Of a DNA stretch of 64,000 nt, positions 12,735-26,940 are shown piece by piece. Numbering within the stretch: the stretch's first letter is position 1; each line of letters starts with the position of its first letter. Location of the stretch: assembly GCA_008508345.1 (NCBI GenBank), contig QNGE01002688.1, forward strand, positions 26,672 to 90,671, read 5' to 3'. A program made the translations under genes and the position numbers. This DNA comes from Paragonimus westermani. Taxonomy: Eukaryota > Platyhelminthes > Trematoda > Plagiorchiida > Troglotrematidae. A model generated the notes under the pieces. That model saw only the letters and a program-made list of their open reading frames with translations. It was not told the origin of the DNA and searched no databases.

Positions 12735-15700
12735 TTTGTCACGAGATGTTCTTGTACATGGTCTGAAGATATGCCTAATGTGTCAGTCTGACCTAAAAGA
12801 CGTGTTCCTGTTTTTTTTACCAAGACACCTCGCAGGTAACTTTGGTTAAAACAATGTCTGCTGTCGCTAATACGACTGATAGGATTAACTGACACGTGTG
12901 AAATGTGCTCCTCCGCTCCATTATTGTGACAAGTTCATCTCCATGCCTATTCATTTCATCATGCCTAAATCTATCGATCGTGTAAATGGCCCTCAGCCCA
13001 TCAAGATGATCTTCGTCGTATTGCGGTTAATCGCCGTCTACTGTCTACTACTGACAGTTGCACCTCTTTACATCAAAGATTCATAGTTTGCATGTGTTTT
13101 ACGTGCTTGACTATGGGGTCGTTAGAGTGAACGGGTGACTCCTAGAATACTGGTTAACCTTGCTTATCCGTTTTTTTATAAGTGAGCTGGACTTCTGTGA
13201 GAGTCGGATAAGCACACACAGTAGGCACAGTTACTTCTCCTTTGTTCGTTAGGTAGGGCAGCATCAAAAGTGTGTGGAAATGCACCTTACACTGAAGAGG
13301 TAAACAGATCAAGGTAGAAATGAGTCACGACTGGTGGACCAGAAATTTCGCCCACTTTGCGTGCCTTCAAGCCCTGCTGTCGAATGAAGACAAGTACAGA
13401 TGGAAATCTTTAAAAATCAGTCGTTTCGAATTCCTCAGGTGAGTGGTGATTTGCGACGCAAACACTGCACACCCAGAGATGTTTTTATCTTGAAATGGTG
13501 AATTAATTACAAAGCTGGCAAACTTGAACGGCACGCCCCTTCCAACCTGAGTGACCCCTTTGCATAGATAGTAAATAACGTGGCCCGAAAAATGGACGAC
13601 TTTCCTAGTTCGTGAGCATTTCACATCCTTTAGTTTTTCTTTTCTCAACACACTTTCTAGTAGTTACATTGTCCTGCCAACTACTATTAGGAATGTTCGA
13701 TAGGGTATTTGTTTACCATAATTTTTGGTAGAGTTGAACAAAAGCTAAAGAGCAACCGACTTCACCGGCATAACCCACAATGTGCAATGACGATCGTCAG
13801 ACATTTTATCTCCTCCGTTAATTTCGGTTATTCATAGGCAAGAATCAAACTTAACTAATAACATATGCCGGTTCGTATTTGTACAACGCGACACTCGCTT
13901 TTCATTCTCCGTTACTAACTTTGACAGCCAGTTTCCAGTAGGTTTTCAAAAATCAAGGTTTTGCTTTCAGAAGCACCGGAATACTTACTTTTCTGCAGCG
14001 AAACTATCAGATTTTGTTAGTTAAATAATGCGTGTATCATTCTTGCATCTGTGTAGTGTTTAAATGAAAATACCGTTGAGGAAAATTAGCAACGAAAATC
14101 GCTGCAGTCAATGTCGGCCAGGTTATTTTGAGCCATTTCATGAGAACAGTTGGTCTGAATGAACCAGCTGAAAAATGCCATACTCTAACCGGCCTTACTG
14201 ATTCTCCTTCTCTCACACATACACCCTGTTTAAGTAGTTAGGTCGTATTCTTACAGGTACTGCTCACGCGCGTAATCAAGCAAATTCGTTCGGGACATCT
14301 GCCAGTTGGATAAAAGCGTTCACACGATGTTATATTCACCAGCCCAAAATGTACAACGAGTTCATGCAACACCGTGGAAATCGTACCAATTGTTGGCTAG
14401 TGGCTAACATATGAATCAGGTTTACCTCACAGTTTCAGCCAACAATGCAACGATCATGATATCGTCCGCAGTTCGATTTTGTATGACTGGCCGATACACA
14501 GACATATCTAGACATCGTCGAGACTCCTGCTCTAACCAAAAGCTTCTGAGCACAAACCAAGATAAGTTACACGAACTAAGTCAAACGAATAACATAAACC
14601 GAAACTCCTTCCAACTGGTTTCAAACTCCGATTAGTCATAACCAATGAAAACACTAGCCAAGCAATGTAGTTAGCATCCAGATGCTCTCCAACTTCACAG
14701 AAGCAACGTCTCTATATACGTCAAAAATGATCGGCCTCGGGGTGAAGCGTGAGCGTACAAAGATAAATATTCGAATACGATTAGGAAATATTAGAAACAT
14801 TGGAATATGAAATATTAGATTTTTGACCGCAGAATCGCATGCTCAGGGTTACCTTCAATCCAACCCTAACACCTCGCAACATCTATTCATCTGAAACTAC
14901 TGTCCAACGGATCTACTATATCAGATAGCTTGGAAAAGGCCAATAGAGTACGGTTGACTTTATTAGTATTTATTACATTTTAAGTTCGGTTTCTTCGTGG
15001 TATTTGAAATTAAATGGGTGGACAACACGCTGAAACAGGAAATCATCCTAAGTATCATCCTAGCATATCACTGAATGCTTCACTGTGTGCTATCGTGCGA
15101 CTACCAATCCAAAAATGCTGAGGGAATCATTTGCAGATGGCGTGTTTGATTATACTCTTCAGGATACCCTTTAAAATCATTCCAGAGAGACAACAGTAAC
15201 ACAAATCAGAAATTCTGAAATTGTATAAGACATTGAAAGGCATGGCAGAAAATTCTCATCATGCGTGAAAATCGAACTTGTCAGCTTCTGTCGGAATCTG
15301 TCTACCAGGATGTCAGCAGCTATCTGTAGACACCATGGGCGAATATTCTCTATGTTTCAGCTTGGCCAAAACACTTAAAGACGCTTTGTTGAGCATCTTT
15401 CCCTAAGACATGTAGATGGACAAATTTTCTCCAATTTTGACGGGATTTTCTGATCTCTTTGGAACATTTTAAATTCCAACCAGTCGCTAATTGCTGACAG
15501 GCGCCTATGCGAGAAACCGAAGCCCCGATGGGTTTTCTGCGTCGGCCTACAGTGAATTATTTGCCAGTGTGCTCCAAATTGTCAACTGTTCGTACATTAA
15601 TGTTGAGGGAAAATGTTGGGAAACAAATTAGATACTTCTAGTCAACGAGTTTTCCTTTTTGCATCAGCTTTCGCTCATACAAACCAACGCACCGGGCTCC

Positions 15701-18700
15701 TTGTTGCGGACAAATACGAGCGCATTTTTTAAATCTTAAAAACACATTTTGGTTGGTCAGCTATCTCCACCCATGTGAGTCTAGTCGCTTAACCATTAGA
15801 TTGTCTAAGTATAATGTTAACGGTTAAAAATGGCTGTAAGCTACAAAAACCTTAGGTGCAACACAACTTTGCCCTTAGAACGCAAATGGGACCTCGAAGA
15901 CCAGAACAAACTGGTCCGGTTACTACGGTATTACTGTCGCGTTATCAATGAAGTAAGTAATACGGCAAACTTCAACTAATCACATTCACAGGAGCTACAG
16001 CTACAAGTGTGCACCCAATGAACTCTACAGGTTCAGAGATACCAGCGTTTAACGGTCATTGGTTAAGGTCAGAAACAAAACGCGAAGCGGGCAGGTATTG
16101 TTCTCCGGATTAGCTACTTACGGATAAGCCAACGGAAACGAACACATTTGGAGGGATGTGGATAGGAACAAACCAACAGGCACACACTTTGTAATGCCTT
16201 GGGTTTTCAGATCGGTAAGCAAATCAAATCACAAATCATTTACACCTGAAAGGTCACTCAGGTGTACGTAAAAAATTCTGTTAGAATTGGGAAGGCCAAT
16301 GAAGAGTTACTAATAATGAAGGATTACCAATTAGACGTCCACGTGATTTGAACGTGCTCGTAATTCGTGCTCTTGAGCAAGATTTAATTTCTAAAAATGT
16401 TGTCCAAACAAAAATTAGTTGAAGAGTGGGCTTGGAACAACTGATATCAAAGCTTCCATCCGGATTGAGAACCTATAGATCCACACTACTTACAATCATT
16501 GCAATACCTGGTTCATGTGTTGGGTACATTCTGAATTTCGAATGTAGTACTTGGTTTCCCTACTCTATTCAGTACAGGTTATGGGAACCCCTGATGTATT
16601 GTAGCAGCTACAATAAGTGATATTTTTTTATCGCACTCCATTGCATATTTTTGGTGACTACTATTTTACGTACTTTCTTAATCAGGCTATTAATTCGTAG
16701 ATTCTATCTCCAAGCTAATATTGCAGCTCGTTCCGTGCATTTTCTTGCGAATTTTTTATTCCAGTGTTGGTAGCAATACACACACTGAAGCTCTGTTTTC
16801 ATTAGCGTACGTGCATTTCTATGATGAAAAGCAACCGAGTATTATTTTGTTGAATCGTCCCAAGTGTACATGTTTAAAACTAAATACATATGAAATGCGA
16901 GCTTGTTAAACAGTCAACAGATTTTGCGGCAATCTCATTGGCTATCGACCTAACAAGCTCATTTTCGGCGTCAGTGTGTATGACGGAATATAAGACTTTT
17001 GGTATGTGAGTATAATAGGTGAACAAGGGGAAAAACTTAGAAAAACAACGTTACGATTAACACAAAAAATGAAGCCAGAGTGTGTCACCTAGTATGTTCA
17101 TCATTCGTCCAGGCCCTCTGCTGTTGTTATTCTACGTTCTTACATTGTGATCAATGTTTATCGTACCTAGTTATGAATTTCTTCGCTTTCCTATTTGTGG
17201 ATTGAATGTGTCTAATCACCAACGGTCGAGGTCAGTGCTCAGTGGTTCAGCCCTGTGCACTGAACCTTGTCAAGTTGAACACAAATACCACGAAGACGAA
17301 TCAAATTATTTTGGCATACCTCGAGACAAGAATGAGTGAAACCGAGACTTTCAGAGGACTGAATAGGTCCGAAATAGTCATGAATGAATCACTCCCCGCA
17401 ATGTATAGTTAAATGATCGACAGGAGTGAGCTTATTTTGCAAACGCGATAATATACTCAGCTACCGTATTAAACGTTTCTTAGCTAGAAAATCATAGAAA
17501 AGTATAGCTGTTAGAAAGAGACAACAATATCGACTAACTGAAATCAGACATCAGTGACAACAGAACCGGTGAGGACAACACCAGTAACTAAAGCAAACAT
17601 TCGACAGTGTTCAAAATGGACAAACCTTCATATCAGTTGAAGTGATCGCTGATACATCATCTTCAGAAATAGAAAATCAGCTTGGAAGAACCTGCAGATA
17701 CTAATGGCAAGAAATACCGGTGAAACAGTGGTATTTACCTGAATTTAATTATGACAAGTTGTCTCCGACAGTATAGACAACGATTTCCTTTATCAGCTAA
17801 ATGTAAATTTCGCCATCTGACGTGATTTGTATTTGTACGCCATTCTGTGTTTTAAATGACCTACGCGCAGCCCACACAGAAAACATGGGCCACCCTCATA
17901 AAACAACTTACTTACTGTGCGTATTCATACAAAAGTATTATATATGGTTGGTCCAGTAACGTTTATCGTATGAGCACTATGTGAGAGCAGCACGTAGTTT
18001 AGTTAGGGTTAATGGACTCGTCTTAAAGAACATAGATGCAGCATGCTATGAAGTAAAGTTTTTCACGTCCGTGGCATAAACGAGACTTTGAACGAAGAAA
18101 TCTCAACGAATGTCACACCTCTAGTGGAATGGGTCAACAGAAAAGGGATAGGGTTAATGTCCGTAGTAGAATGTATGTTGTTTCTTCATACGTGTTTCTT
18201 CTTGCGACTGAAGAATCCGATTAGCAATGAGATTCGGTGAGAAATGGGTGGATCCGTCATTAAATCTTGTAAAGTATCCCAGCGTAATCGTGAAGAATAG
18301 CGTATGGCCAATAAGCTCGTTTTCGCTTATCCCTCATCAGGTTAACTACATGATATTTATATAACAAGCGATCGGTAAACGGAGAACGAATCTTAACTTG
18401 GGTCAGTTAAACCAATGTCCAGATGCAGTCAGACACTAGCTTGAACAATGAGTCTTGATAGTGTTGTTGGGTGGAGAATGGCCGATGCAGTCTCAAATCG
18501 TGAACGAAACATATCTGGGCCCAAAGGAGTGAGCTGTACAGATGAACTACGACGGCCTTCCCTGTGGACTGATGCTTGAACTTTATTACCTTTGAGTGGG
18601 TGGTATTATCTTAACAGACTGAGACAAGTGCATGCATCACATCGATCGATTTGATCAGAATCCACCAGGTGTCACAACATGATATCACTGACTGACTTCG

Positions 18701-21700
18701 TTTCACCAGTAGGCCAAGCTGGACGGAATTGAGGAACCCTCTCAGATAATCATCTGATAGCGTGGTCATCTTAACTAGTTTCACAAGGGAAACTGGTTGT
18801 GCAGGCCAGTATCACCATGTGCGTTCTTAAGTGGTTTCTCACAAGCTGCATCCGTATCGTGTTCACTGCACACAATCTCTTCTCCCGTTTGCTTAAGATT
18901 TATGACAGGTTTTGTTGAAGATGTCCGTTACGGACCACTTAAGTAAGTCCGTTGTTAGGGCGGGTGTTTGCTCAGTGGTATACATGACGACAAATACCAC
19001 CTCAGTCCGTCTCAGGTCACAGTGGTGTAAAAAAAACGAGGTTATTGTGTCTTTGAAGAACTGTGGTGTTCAACTGTTTCAAAGTCTTCTTATGCAACCT
19101 GGTGGCACTTAGTGTGTGAGCCCAGGGAAAGCTACCGACGAAGAAATCATGTCCTTTACTGTGGTGTTCGATTTGTCTGACTCCCAATTTCTTTCATCCT
19201 GTTTGCATCCGTGCTCAGTGTTTTCAAACGTTTGACCTCCCAACATATGCAGACATCGTGTAAGTTCCACGACAAGGTCAGCATTAAGGAAGAAACAGGA
19301 CTGTTGGCAGTGTTGAGTGAGCGGGTGTACAGTATATTGATTTTCCCATGTCCATCAACCACTGATTGTGGTCCATATGGGTGGATTCATTTGGCTGAGT
19401 TGTTTTGGATCAAAAGATTCAGAACTCAACAATGTGACAAACAATACGTGAAAGTGGATGAACACGCATAAGAAACATTTCCGTTTCGATAATAAGGTCA
19501 TTCACAACAGATGCAGGCAAGATGATGGGTTTATCTGGATAAAAAGCAGCTTTGATGATTTCAGTACAGAACGTAAATTCGTATACAAATGTCATTTTTT
19601 TCATCAATTGGTGGGCACTCAACGTCACCACAAAAATAAACCAGACCAGTTACATTAGTGGCTAACAAGTCAGAGAAGTATGTGCCAAAACATTCGGTGG
19701 AAGTGGATGAGAAGATAAGATGTATACGCCAAATGGTGCCCTATTTGGGTCTAGAAGAATGTGATTTACCAGAAGATTAGCCGCTAACAGAGAACTTTGT
19801 GTTAAATCTAAGGGAAATGTTTCAGAATGTTACAGCCTATACTTTTACTGTAATATCAACTTTGTACACACAGACAACATACGGTGTGCAATGTATAAAG
19901 AAACGTTTACCCGCTAGGGAACGCTGACTGAAACAAAAGTACAGCTTCACATAACCATTATGCGAGCTTCTTTCAGTGGATGTGATTAGGTGGTCATCCT
20001 ACTTCAAAAGGAAAGGAGCTCAGTTACTTGTTCTTCTAGCACAGTGCGAAATGTCTAATATGTTGACGGATAACCTAAACAGTTTTCACCGCGCTGGCAG
20101 TAAACACGAATTCAGCCTTGCTGGATAGCTAGTGTATGACATTGGTAGGCTTCTGAACAATGGCTGTCGGGAAAAATCTGCTCGAAATAACTTGTCCCGA
20201 TGCTCACATTGACCACAAACGAAGCATGGCGCTCTACCGCTTGCTTAGTTTACCCCGTGACAGAACTATATGAATATTACCGAAGAGTCTACAGTTCACC
20301 CTCGCCTTATCTTTAACACCTCAATCTCATATGAGGGGGGAAATGTTCAAATCATGAATGCAAGTTTGAATCGGCTAAATTTGTCCTGCCTACAAGCCGT
20401 GATCTTAACAGGGACTACTGTTTTCATGATGTAGACCATTTGGTAGAACTCTTGTATTGCATGTTGATTTATATTGAAGGTATTTTTTAGTACCGCGACA
20501 CTACAGACCTTGAATGAGGAGTTGAGGTTCACACTCCGGAATAAAGTCGTTTCAAACGAGAATGAACACTTGAATGTCAAAACGGATACTGTTTCAGGAA
20601 AACCTTCAAGATAGTTGTGGTGGGTGAGCAGAGAGAACTCAGGAACACTTCGCAAAGTTTGTTGCATCATTGAAGAAACCATCAGTTTGCTAATCCGGGT
20701 TGAATATTGTTCATGCCAAGATGCAATTTGTGCTTTCCAGTTTTCATGTATGTGCTTATCGGTGGTTTCACACGGGTGAATAGTGATCGTTTAAATTCAA
20801 TCCACTGTTGACTATCCACTGATGATCGTCGTTTGTAATAGGGTTCATCTATTACCTTCCCCATTTTTTTAGGGTTAGAAATGTCTACCCTGTTAAGCAA
20901 CGAAATACAGTAAAACAGTCTGTTCTGGTCTTTGCATTCAAACAAAAAATATGGACTTTCTAAAGTAGAAGCTGCTGAAACCACTATATTACGTAACAGT
21001 TTTTGTGTCCATCCTACTATATATATGCGTGCTAAAATACTGAGAGTTGAAAGCCTACTGTCGCTTGTTTGAGATTTGTTCAGCATTACTGAAGACTGTA
21101 ATCATTCCGTGCTATCAATAACAATCTGGTTTACCAATCATACCATTTCCCGTCAACGTAGAAGCGCGTATATGCCGCACGTTCATGAAGCTGGGAGGTG
21201 GTCACATTTTAAGTTGTATACGGCTCATGGCTGGTCGCAGCTTGCAGACTATCATATACGCTTCAGTCGTTTCAGAAAGAAACGGTGTACTGCAATAACA
21301 CCCTTGTTAGATTTGGACAGTGGCGCATAATTTTGCAAAAGCTTTGATTTGCACTCTGATCTACCATCTTCTAAAGCAACCATGTTGATGATTAGCCACA
21401 AATCTCATATTCAGGATGGCCGAATCACCGTTCATAACAGCTCTGTTGAATTCAGGTTTTAGCCGTGAATACTATGTGATCGATTTTCTTTAATTTCTGT
21501 TTTCCACCTCGTAGTTCAAACTAACTGACGAAGCGCTTTACTGTATATGCCAGATTTTGCAATGAAACCAGAAGCAGGTATTTTATACACCCAGTTGCCG
21601 AGTTGGTTATTATCATTGCAAACAGAACCAAAGAAGGTAACTGTCACCGTTTGAAGATATAGCGGATTTTCTCGTTCTCTCAGTGAGAACAGCTAATGTT

Positions 21701-22326
21701 CGAAAAGAGTCATTGGATTGTGATTCAGAGTTTCCGCTCTCAACACTCTCTTCCGGATGTGTGTGAAAACAGAAACTCAGTAGATCACGCGAAGGCATAG
21801 ATTTATGAGCCAGCATTCAGAAACGTTGTGAACACATGCCGTTTAATTGGATTATTAGCTTGAGCTGTGAGATAGTGAAGACAGACATAATAACTCGATA
21901 AATACTGTTAACATCACATGTGCTGTTGTCTACGAACGTGCTAAATTTGTGTGTGTGTGTGTATCGCAACATTCCATTAGAAATAATCGATAGGCAGACG
22001 TTTTTAAACAGTTTGGTGAACTAACTTCGTGTAGCCAGGCCATATCCACAGTCTGAGGTATAGTAAAACATCGAGTTTCACTCAAACAATTAAGTTTCGT
22101 GAACTTGTTTGCCGTATTGAAATCTTAGTACGTTGAGCTGATGAAACCAACATCTAGGCACCATCTAGACACCCTTTTAACGAGTCAGCACTACCCTTTA
22201 AGTGGGTATACTTTTTGTTCATTTAAACAGATAAATAGTAGCATATGCTCGCAGATGATGTTTGACGAGTAGGCAAAATCGATAGATATAGGCTTTGTTA
22301 GGACGACAGATTAGAGAATAAAAGTC
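12735..22326. other. No recognisable gene
   Basis: Many short frames, none matching a known family. Two overlapping minus-strand frames at 20,347-20,682 (111 codons) and 20,682-21,086 (134 codons) are the longest. They carry no motif I can name and have no supporting splice sites. No tRNA, rRNA or transposon signature was found. Confidence 0.5.
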
Positions 22327-22471
22327 ATTGATAAACAGATTGGGAATAACACAACGTTACGAGCAATTTGTAATACTCTACGTTTCNCGGATTTTTTCAG
22401 ATGTTTGTTCACGATACGGTATTTGCACAGTAGACTCGTAACGTTGTGTTATTCCCAATCTGTTTATCAAT
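22327..22471. repeat. Perfect 37-bp inverted repeat with 71-bp spacer
   Basis: 22,327-22,363 (starting ATTGATAAACAG) is the exact reverse complement of 22,435-22,471. The spacer contains a single undetermined base at 22,387. A diverged third copy of the arm lies at about 33,572-33,613, so the arm is part of a dispersed sequence and not only a local palindrome. This could be the terminal inverted repeats of a very short DNA element, a fold-back, or an assembly artefact. No coding capacity. Confidence 0.85.
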
Positions 22472-25400
22472 AACATGTTAAACACGACGCCCAAACTATT
22501 CAACTTCATTCGTACTACATTTGGTGCGGATATCTTACAATAGAATAAGAGTCAATTGATAGTGGGGCCTAAGCGACTCTAAACTTCATTTGACAGCCCA
22601 ATAGTGATGTAAGGATGAGTGCCCTTCATCTGATCTTTTTCACAAAGAAGTTAAAATGTGAAAAAAGGTCATCACATTGTGCATTAAGAGCATTACCGAT
22701 AGGCTCCCTGTGTCTCACCACAGAAGGGCAGAACAGTCACGATCATATGAAGCTAAAACATCCATCCCAGTCCAGGCATTTTATGGATAAGCTGCAACGC
22801 GCCATTTCACTTGCGTACGTCCTAATCAGAACGCTAGAAAAAGCATCGACGATACCGGTCAGGACAATTTCAACAAATATGTACCAACTTTTTTTATGTC
22901 AACAACACAATGTTGGAAAACCTACTTGGTACTATCCATACTGTTGGCTCATCAGGTCTATGGAAATATTTGCTTCATGCACGATCAGCAAAAACATTAG
23001 AATGAGTGAAATAAAAGTGGAATCTGAACATTTTTAACTGAAGTGATATGAGAACAAAGTTACAGAAAGGTTCCTTTGGTTGAACATGCATTACTACACT
23101 GGCCCGAAAACGACATTCAGTTGTACCGTACAAAAACAAACTTCCAGATTTTCATGGAAGTGACAATGATGTTTTAGGAAAAGTGTAAATGTCTGAAGTT
23201 GGTTAGAAAACACTTCCAACTACTGTTCAATTCTTTGCTATTTACTTCAAGATCTTCCCAATTTTTGTTAATTAAGCCGTTCCCCAGCAACGCTTGGTCT
23301 TTATCACGTGACTCCCAACTTCAGTCAGATTCTAGAGGAAAGTTCACACGTAGTGTGGTGTTACTTGGTATAATCTAGGGATCTCCGACGGGTTCATCAA
23401 CATAAATGCTTTCACCTAAGCACATAACGAATAATATACAGTGTTACCCTAAAATTTCTACTGATGACAGGAAGAGAGTAGAGAATGCGGATAGAGCTTG
23501 CATGTAAAATGATCTGTACAATGTTCATCTTTAGCATAGAAGGTGACAGCTCCCTTTCCGAATTAGTAGGTACAGCAGCTTACTGATTGTGTCTTCTTCG
23601 GCAATCCGCAGATTCCGCGGTCAGAGAGAGGACAGGAAACTTAAACAGATGATGAACGTAGTGACTAATCTTGACGTGATCATGTCAGGCTGTTTTAAGG
23701 TGGGTGGACAACTGCTTGAAGCTGAAAAGGTGGCTATTCAAGGTACGGGGTTCGCTTCTCAAAAGCCATAAGTCCTCCTGTTGCTTTGCAATGTGTACGT
23801 GTGATCTTATCCAAGCTGTTGTGTGCAGGCCAGATGTGCACATTATATTAAAGACCGCATGATGATGAGGAAGATGTAACGAAAGTTCACCAGCATGTCT
23901 TTAGGTATCGGGATATGCCATAAGAAGAATGGCTGGGGAAATTCCCTCGCTTCTTGTTTGGATACAGGCGGATTAGAGTTTATCTTATTCGGGCTTTGAA
24001 AATACAAAGAGGCTTCCGTGGGGTGAGGTTGAGTGGAATTAATCCGTAAAATTAACTTTACGGGTGTGATCTAAAGCTCCTGAGGAAGGTCATCTAAGGT
24101 GGCTGGAACGTAAAGAAACGCAACTTGCTCGTAATGTTTTCATCTTTAGTCTATTTATCGATAAGTTGGTTGCTTTGGGTAAGACCAATTTTGATTCGTC
24201 CTAGACGATTACTCCAGTTGAATTATTCGTAACAAACATTGGTTTCAAAGGGAAACTCAGCGACTGTTTGGATGACCTTTTTCCAGGACATGATATCGGT
24301 GACATTGTTGGGGTTAGCCCGTTTAACAATCTTAGTCTTGCGGAATCCTAAATTAAGGCAATTATTGGCGTGAAAGTTGCATATTATCAGATGCTGAGTA
24401 ACGTCAGTAACAACGTATGCAGTGTACCGAATACACATGAACAAAAACTGTGTAACAGAGTGTTTGGACCAATCAAAACCCGGATAGCTCACCAGAAATC
24501 GTGTTTGTCAAGAATCACCAGCAGCTTGCGATGTATGACGGACGGGCGTGTTGATGTGAGAGTGGTTTTTGACTTGCAGTTCGTCTGCTGAATGAAGCTA
24601 TGCTAGCCTTGGGCTGTGTTAGAGCAAGATCTGTTGTTGTCCACGCTGTACAACAATGAGTAGTCACGCCTCTTGATGCGTTGCGTGCAATTGTGTGATG
24701 ATAGTGATAGTATGTGTTTGTGGCAAAGAACTACGCCAACCTACGAAATAGGTGTTGTGCTAGTAACGTTAACGTTGCTGACAGACCAGGAACAGCTCAT
24801 CATGTCGGACAAACCTCGCCAGGCGCTTCGTCAAGTGGTCTCTGACAGGTGTTGTACCTGGCCGTCCCTGTCAGGCGTTGTGCTGGAAGTTCATTGAATA
24901 AACAGCTGTTTTTATGGTCGGGACACGTCAAACATTGGATACCACGCTAGAGAAGTAACTGACCTGATTATGCACATGGCAGGTTTAGGAAGATAATTAG
25001 GAAATATGTACGGTGAACGAATTGGAGGTGTGGTGAGGGATTTATGGTGTTCCAATTGGCCAAATAACGACCTATCAGTTTCGACTGAGGTTATCCGAAC
25101 CCCTACAAACCCATATATTCGTCCGTTCATTAAATTGCGGTATTCATCCTACAGCAATACTGTTTGTTATGTAATAGTTATTTTTGTCAGTGATTTTTCG
25201 TTGGTTCGGTCGAGCCCTAAAGGTACAACTTAACCCTCCTCACCTCATTTTCTCTTTATCCTTTTTCTTAGTTGTAAATTCTTATATGCCAGTGATAAAT
25301 GTGAGTCTGTCGCAGTCTGACTGTACTGCTGACTTCAACCTCACTGCAAGTTTGTTTGCCAAGCATATCAATTAGTTTATCAAGTGAAGACCTGTCTACC

Positions 25401-26476
25401 ACGGGTGTTGTAGCGCTGGGCGCCCATGTATGATCTCTGGTACAGGAAGTTGGAAAATATTGACCTACGACACTTTATGCTGAGAAGTGAAATGAACCGA
25501 GCCGAAGTGAGTTAACTGATCATTGATCCAGCCTGCGTGTGCACGTCTGTGTACCCACTTCTCCCCACCCAATTGCAGGTGTGTTTGAACTCGTTTAAAA
25601 CCCCTGTTTTACGTCGCACTACGACAGTAAATGTACGGATTGTACAGCTCCACTATATCCGACCGGTAAACGGTGTTGTTCACTTCCTCGTAGTGCGATG
25701 TGACTAAATTGCAGTAAACTCACACGATCTGCCACTTTTAGTGAGCAAATCTGGACACCGCATCCATTAACGTCGATTTTGACCGGGATAAACATTTTCA
25801 TCACCATCTGTGTTATGTTAACAATGACTGGATCAGGTCTGACTGCGCGGACTTATCCCTACGAGTCAATGGGGTTCTTTTCATTTCTCATTCAGACACT
25901 GACTGTCTGCTGATAGGCTTCTTGATGATCATTGATTGGTTGTCAACTTGACGGGTGACCTTTTCAAGGTGTCTCTGAATTTTCTACCTATCTCTTGTTG
26001 CACTCTGTGATTGTTGTTGTACTCATTTTGGGTGTCGTTTGTCCTGAGCTTCACCCTTCTGATGCATTTGATCATTTGAACCGTCTCTGGAGAACACGTG
26101 CTTGTTTTTTCAGCTTTGTGATTCATTGTTATTGATCACTTACCGTATGGTGCATCAAAGTGCTCTGATAACATTTTGTATGTCTGTAGGTATTCACGAT
26201 CCTTTACGTATAACCCACCGTTTATAGGTTCGGAACAGTAGGCTACGTTACTCAATGTTGGTACTGTTAATGACTTTTCAATAAGCTACAAACGGTGTGA
26301 AGGAGGATTGTACATGTCTTTGTTGTTAGTTTGATTAAAACAAATTCAGGGAAAACTGGCTATGGGAAATTAACTCAGTTTCTTTTACACCGACAAGCAG
26401 TCAACACCTTCACTCCTTCGCATTCCTAATCAAACGTTTCATTACTAATAAGTAGTGTGGCTGAATTGTGATTTGA
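22472..26476. other. No recognisable gene
   Basis: Short frames only. 22,615-23,037 (140 codons, plus) and 23,589-23,771 (60 codons, plus) are the longest and match nothing I know. Confidence 0.5.
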
Positions 26477-26502
26477 GATGAGACTCAACTGTGAAAATCC
26501 GG

Positions 26503-26582
26503 GGCTTTGGCTGGATTCGAACCAGCGACAGACACAGCATGCCTCAACGCGGCAAGCGCTCCACCAACTGAGCTACGAAGCC
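26503..26582 (-). ncRNA. tRNA-like sequence, left arm (probably SINE-derived)
   Basis: Inverted copy of the right-arm tRNA-like sequence. Box B (GGATTCGAACC read on the plus strand) and a box A-like D arm are present. The acceptor stem has one mismatch relative to the right copy (CAAAGCC instead of CGAAGCC at the 3' side). Same long variable region as its partner. Confidence 0.6.
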
Positions 26583-26834
26583 ACACCGGGAGCTCGGAAA
26601 TTTCACATTTGGACTCTGTTACCCATCCGTCCCACTGTCTCATATTGAATCCACAAAATTGTATTAGTAATACAATTTCTATGCTCAGCAGTGGCGTTGG
26701 TGGATTCCAGCGTGAACTGTTTGAGAAATCCTGCCGGGGCAGTCGATCCCCTGAATCATTTGGTGGATTCTGTATGAGACAGTGTGAGGGTTGGGTAACA
26801 GAGTCCAAATGTGAAATTTCCGAGCTCCCGGTGT

Positions 26835-26914
26835 GGCTTCGTAGCTCAGTTGGTAGAGCGCTTGCCGCGTTGAGGCATGCTGTGTCTGTCGCTGGTTCGA
26901 ATCCAGTCGAAGCC
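26835..26914 (+). ncRNA. tRNA-like sequence, right arm (probably SINE-derived)
   Basis: The 7-bp acceptor stem is perfect (GGCTTCG at the 5' end, CGAAGCC at the 3' end). The D arm reads TAGCTCAGTTGG (box A, 26,842-26,853) and the T arm contains box B GGTTCGAATCC (26,894-26,904). A loop GCGTTGA closed by TGCC/GGCA would put GTT at the anticodon position, but the anticodon stem is short. The segment between it and the T stem is 12 nt, long for this class. I therefore read it as a tRNA-derived repeat head and not a confirmed tRNA gene. Both pol III promoter boxes look intact. Confidence 0.6.
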
Positions 26915-26940
26915 CTGACTTTTCACAGTTGGGTCTCATC

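Larger units (their letters stand above)
26477..26940. repeat. Fold-back repeat with a tRNA-like sequence in each arm
   Basis: Two arms of about 180 bp (26,477-26,656 and 26,761-26,940) are inverted copies of each other, separated by about 100 bp. Each arm carries an 80-nt tRNA-like sequence, and the two point outward from the centre. The arms also share flanking sequence inside the tRNAs (GAAATTTCCGAGCTCCCG next to the right one). This resembles two tRNA-derived SINE copies placed head to head, or a single fold-back element. The overlapping 163- and 107-codon open frames on opposite strands are by-products of the tRNA sequence. Confidence 0.85.

Noticed and set aside
26835..26914. Functional tRNA gene
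   Set aside because: The acceptor stem and promoter boxes are good, but the anticodon stem is short, the variable region long, and the sequence sits in a repeated fold-back. Kept as tRNA-like only.
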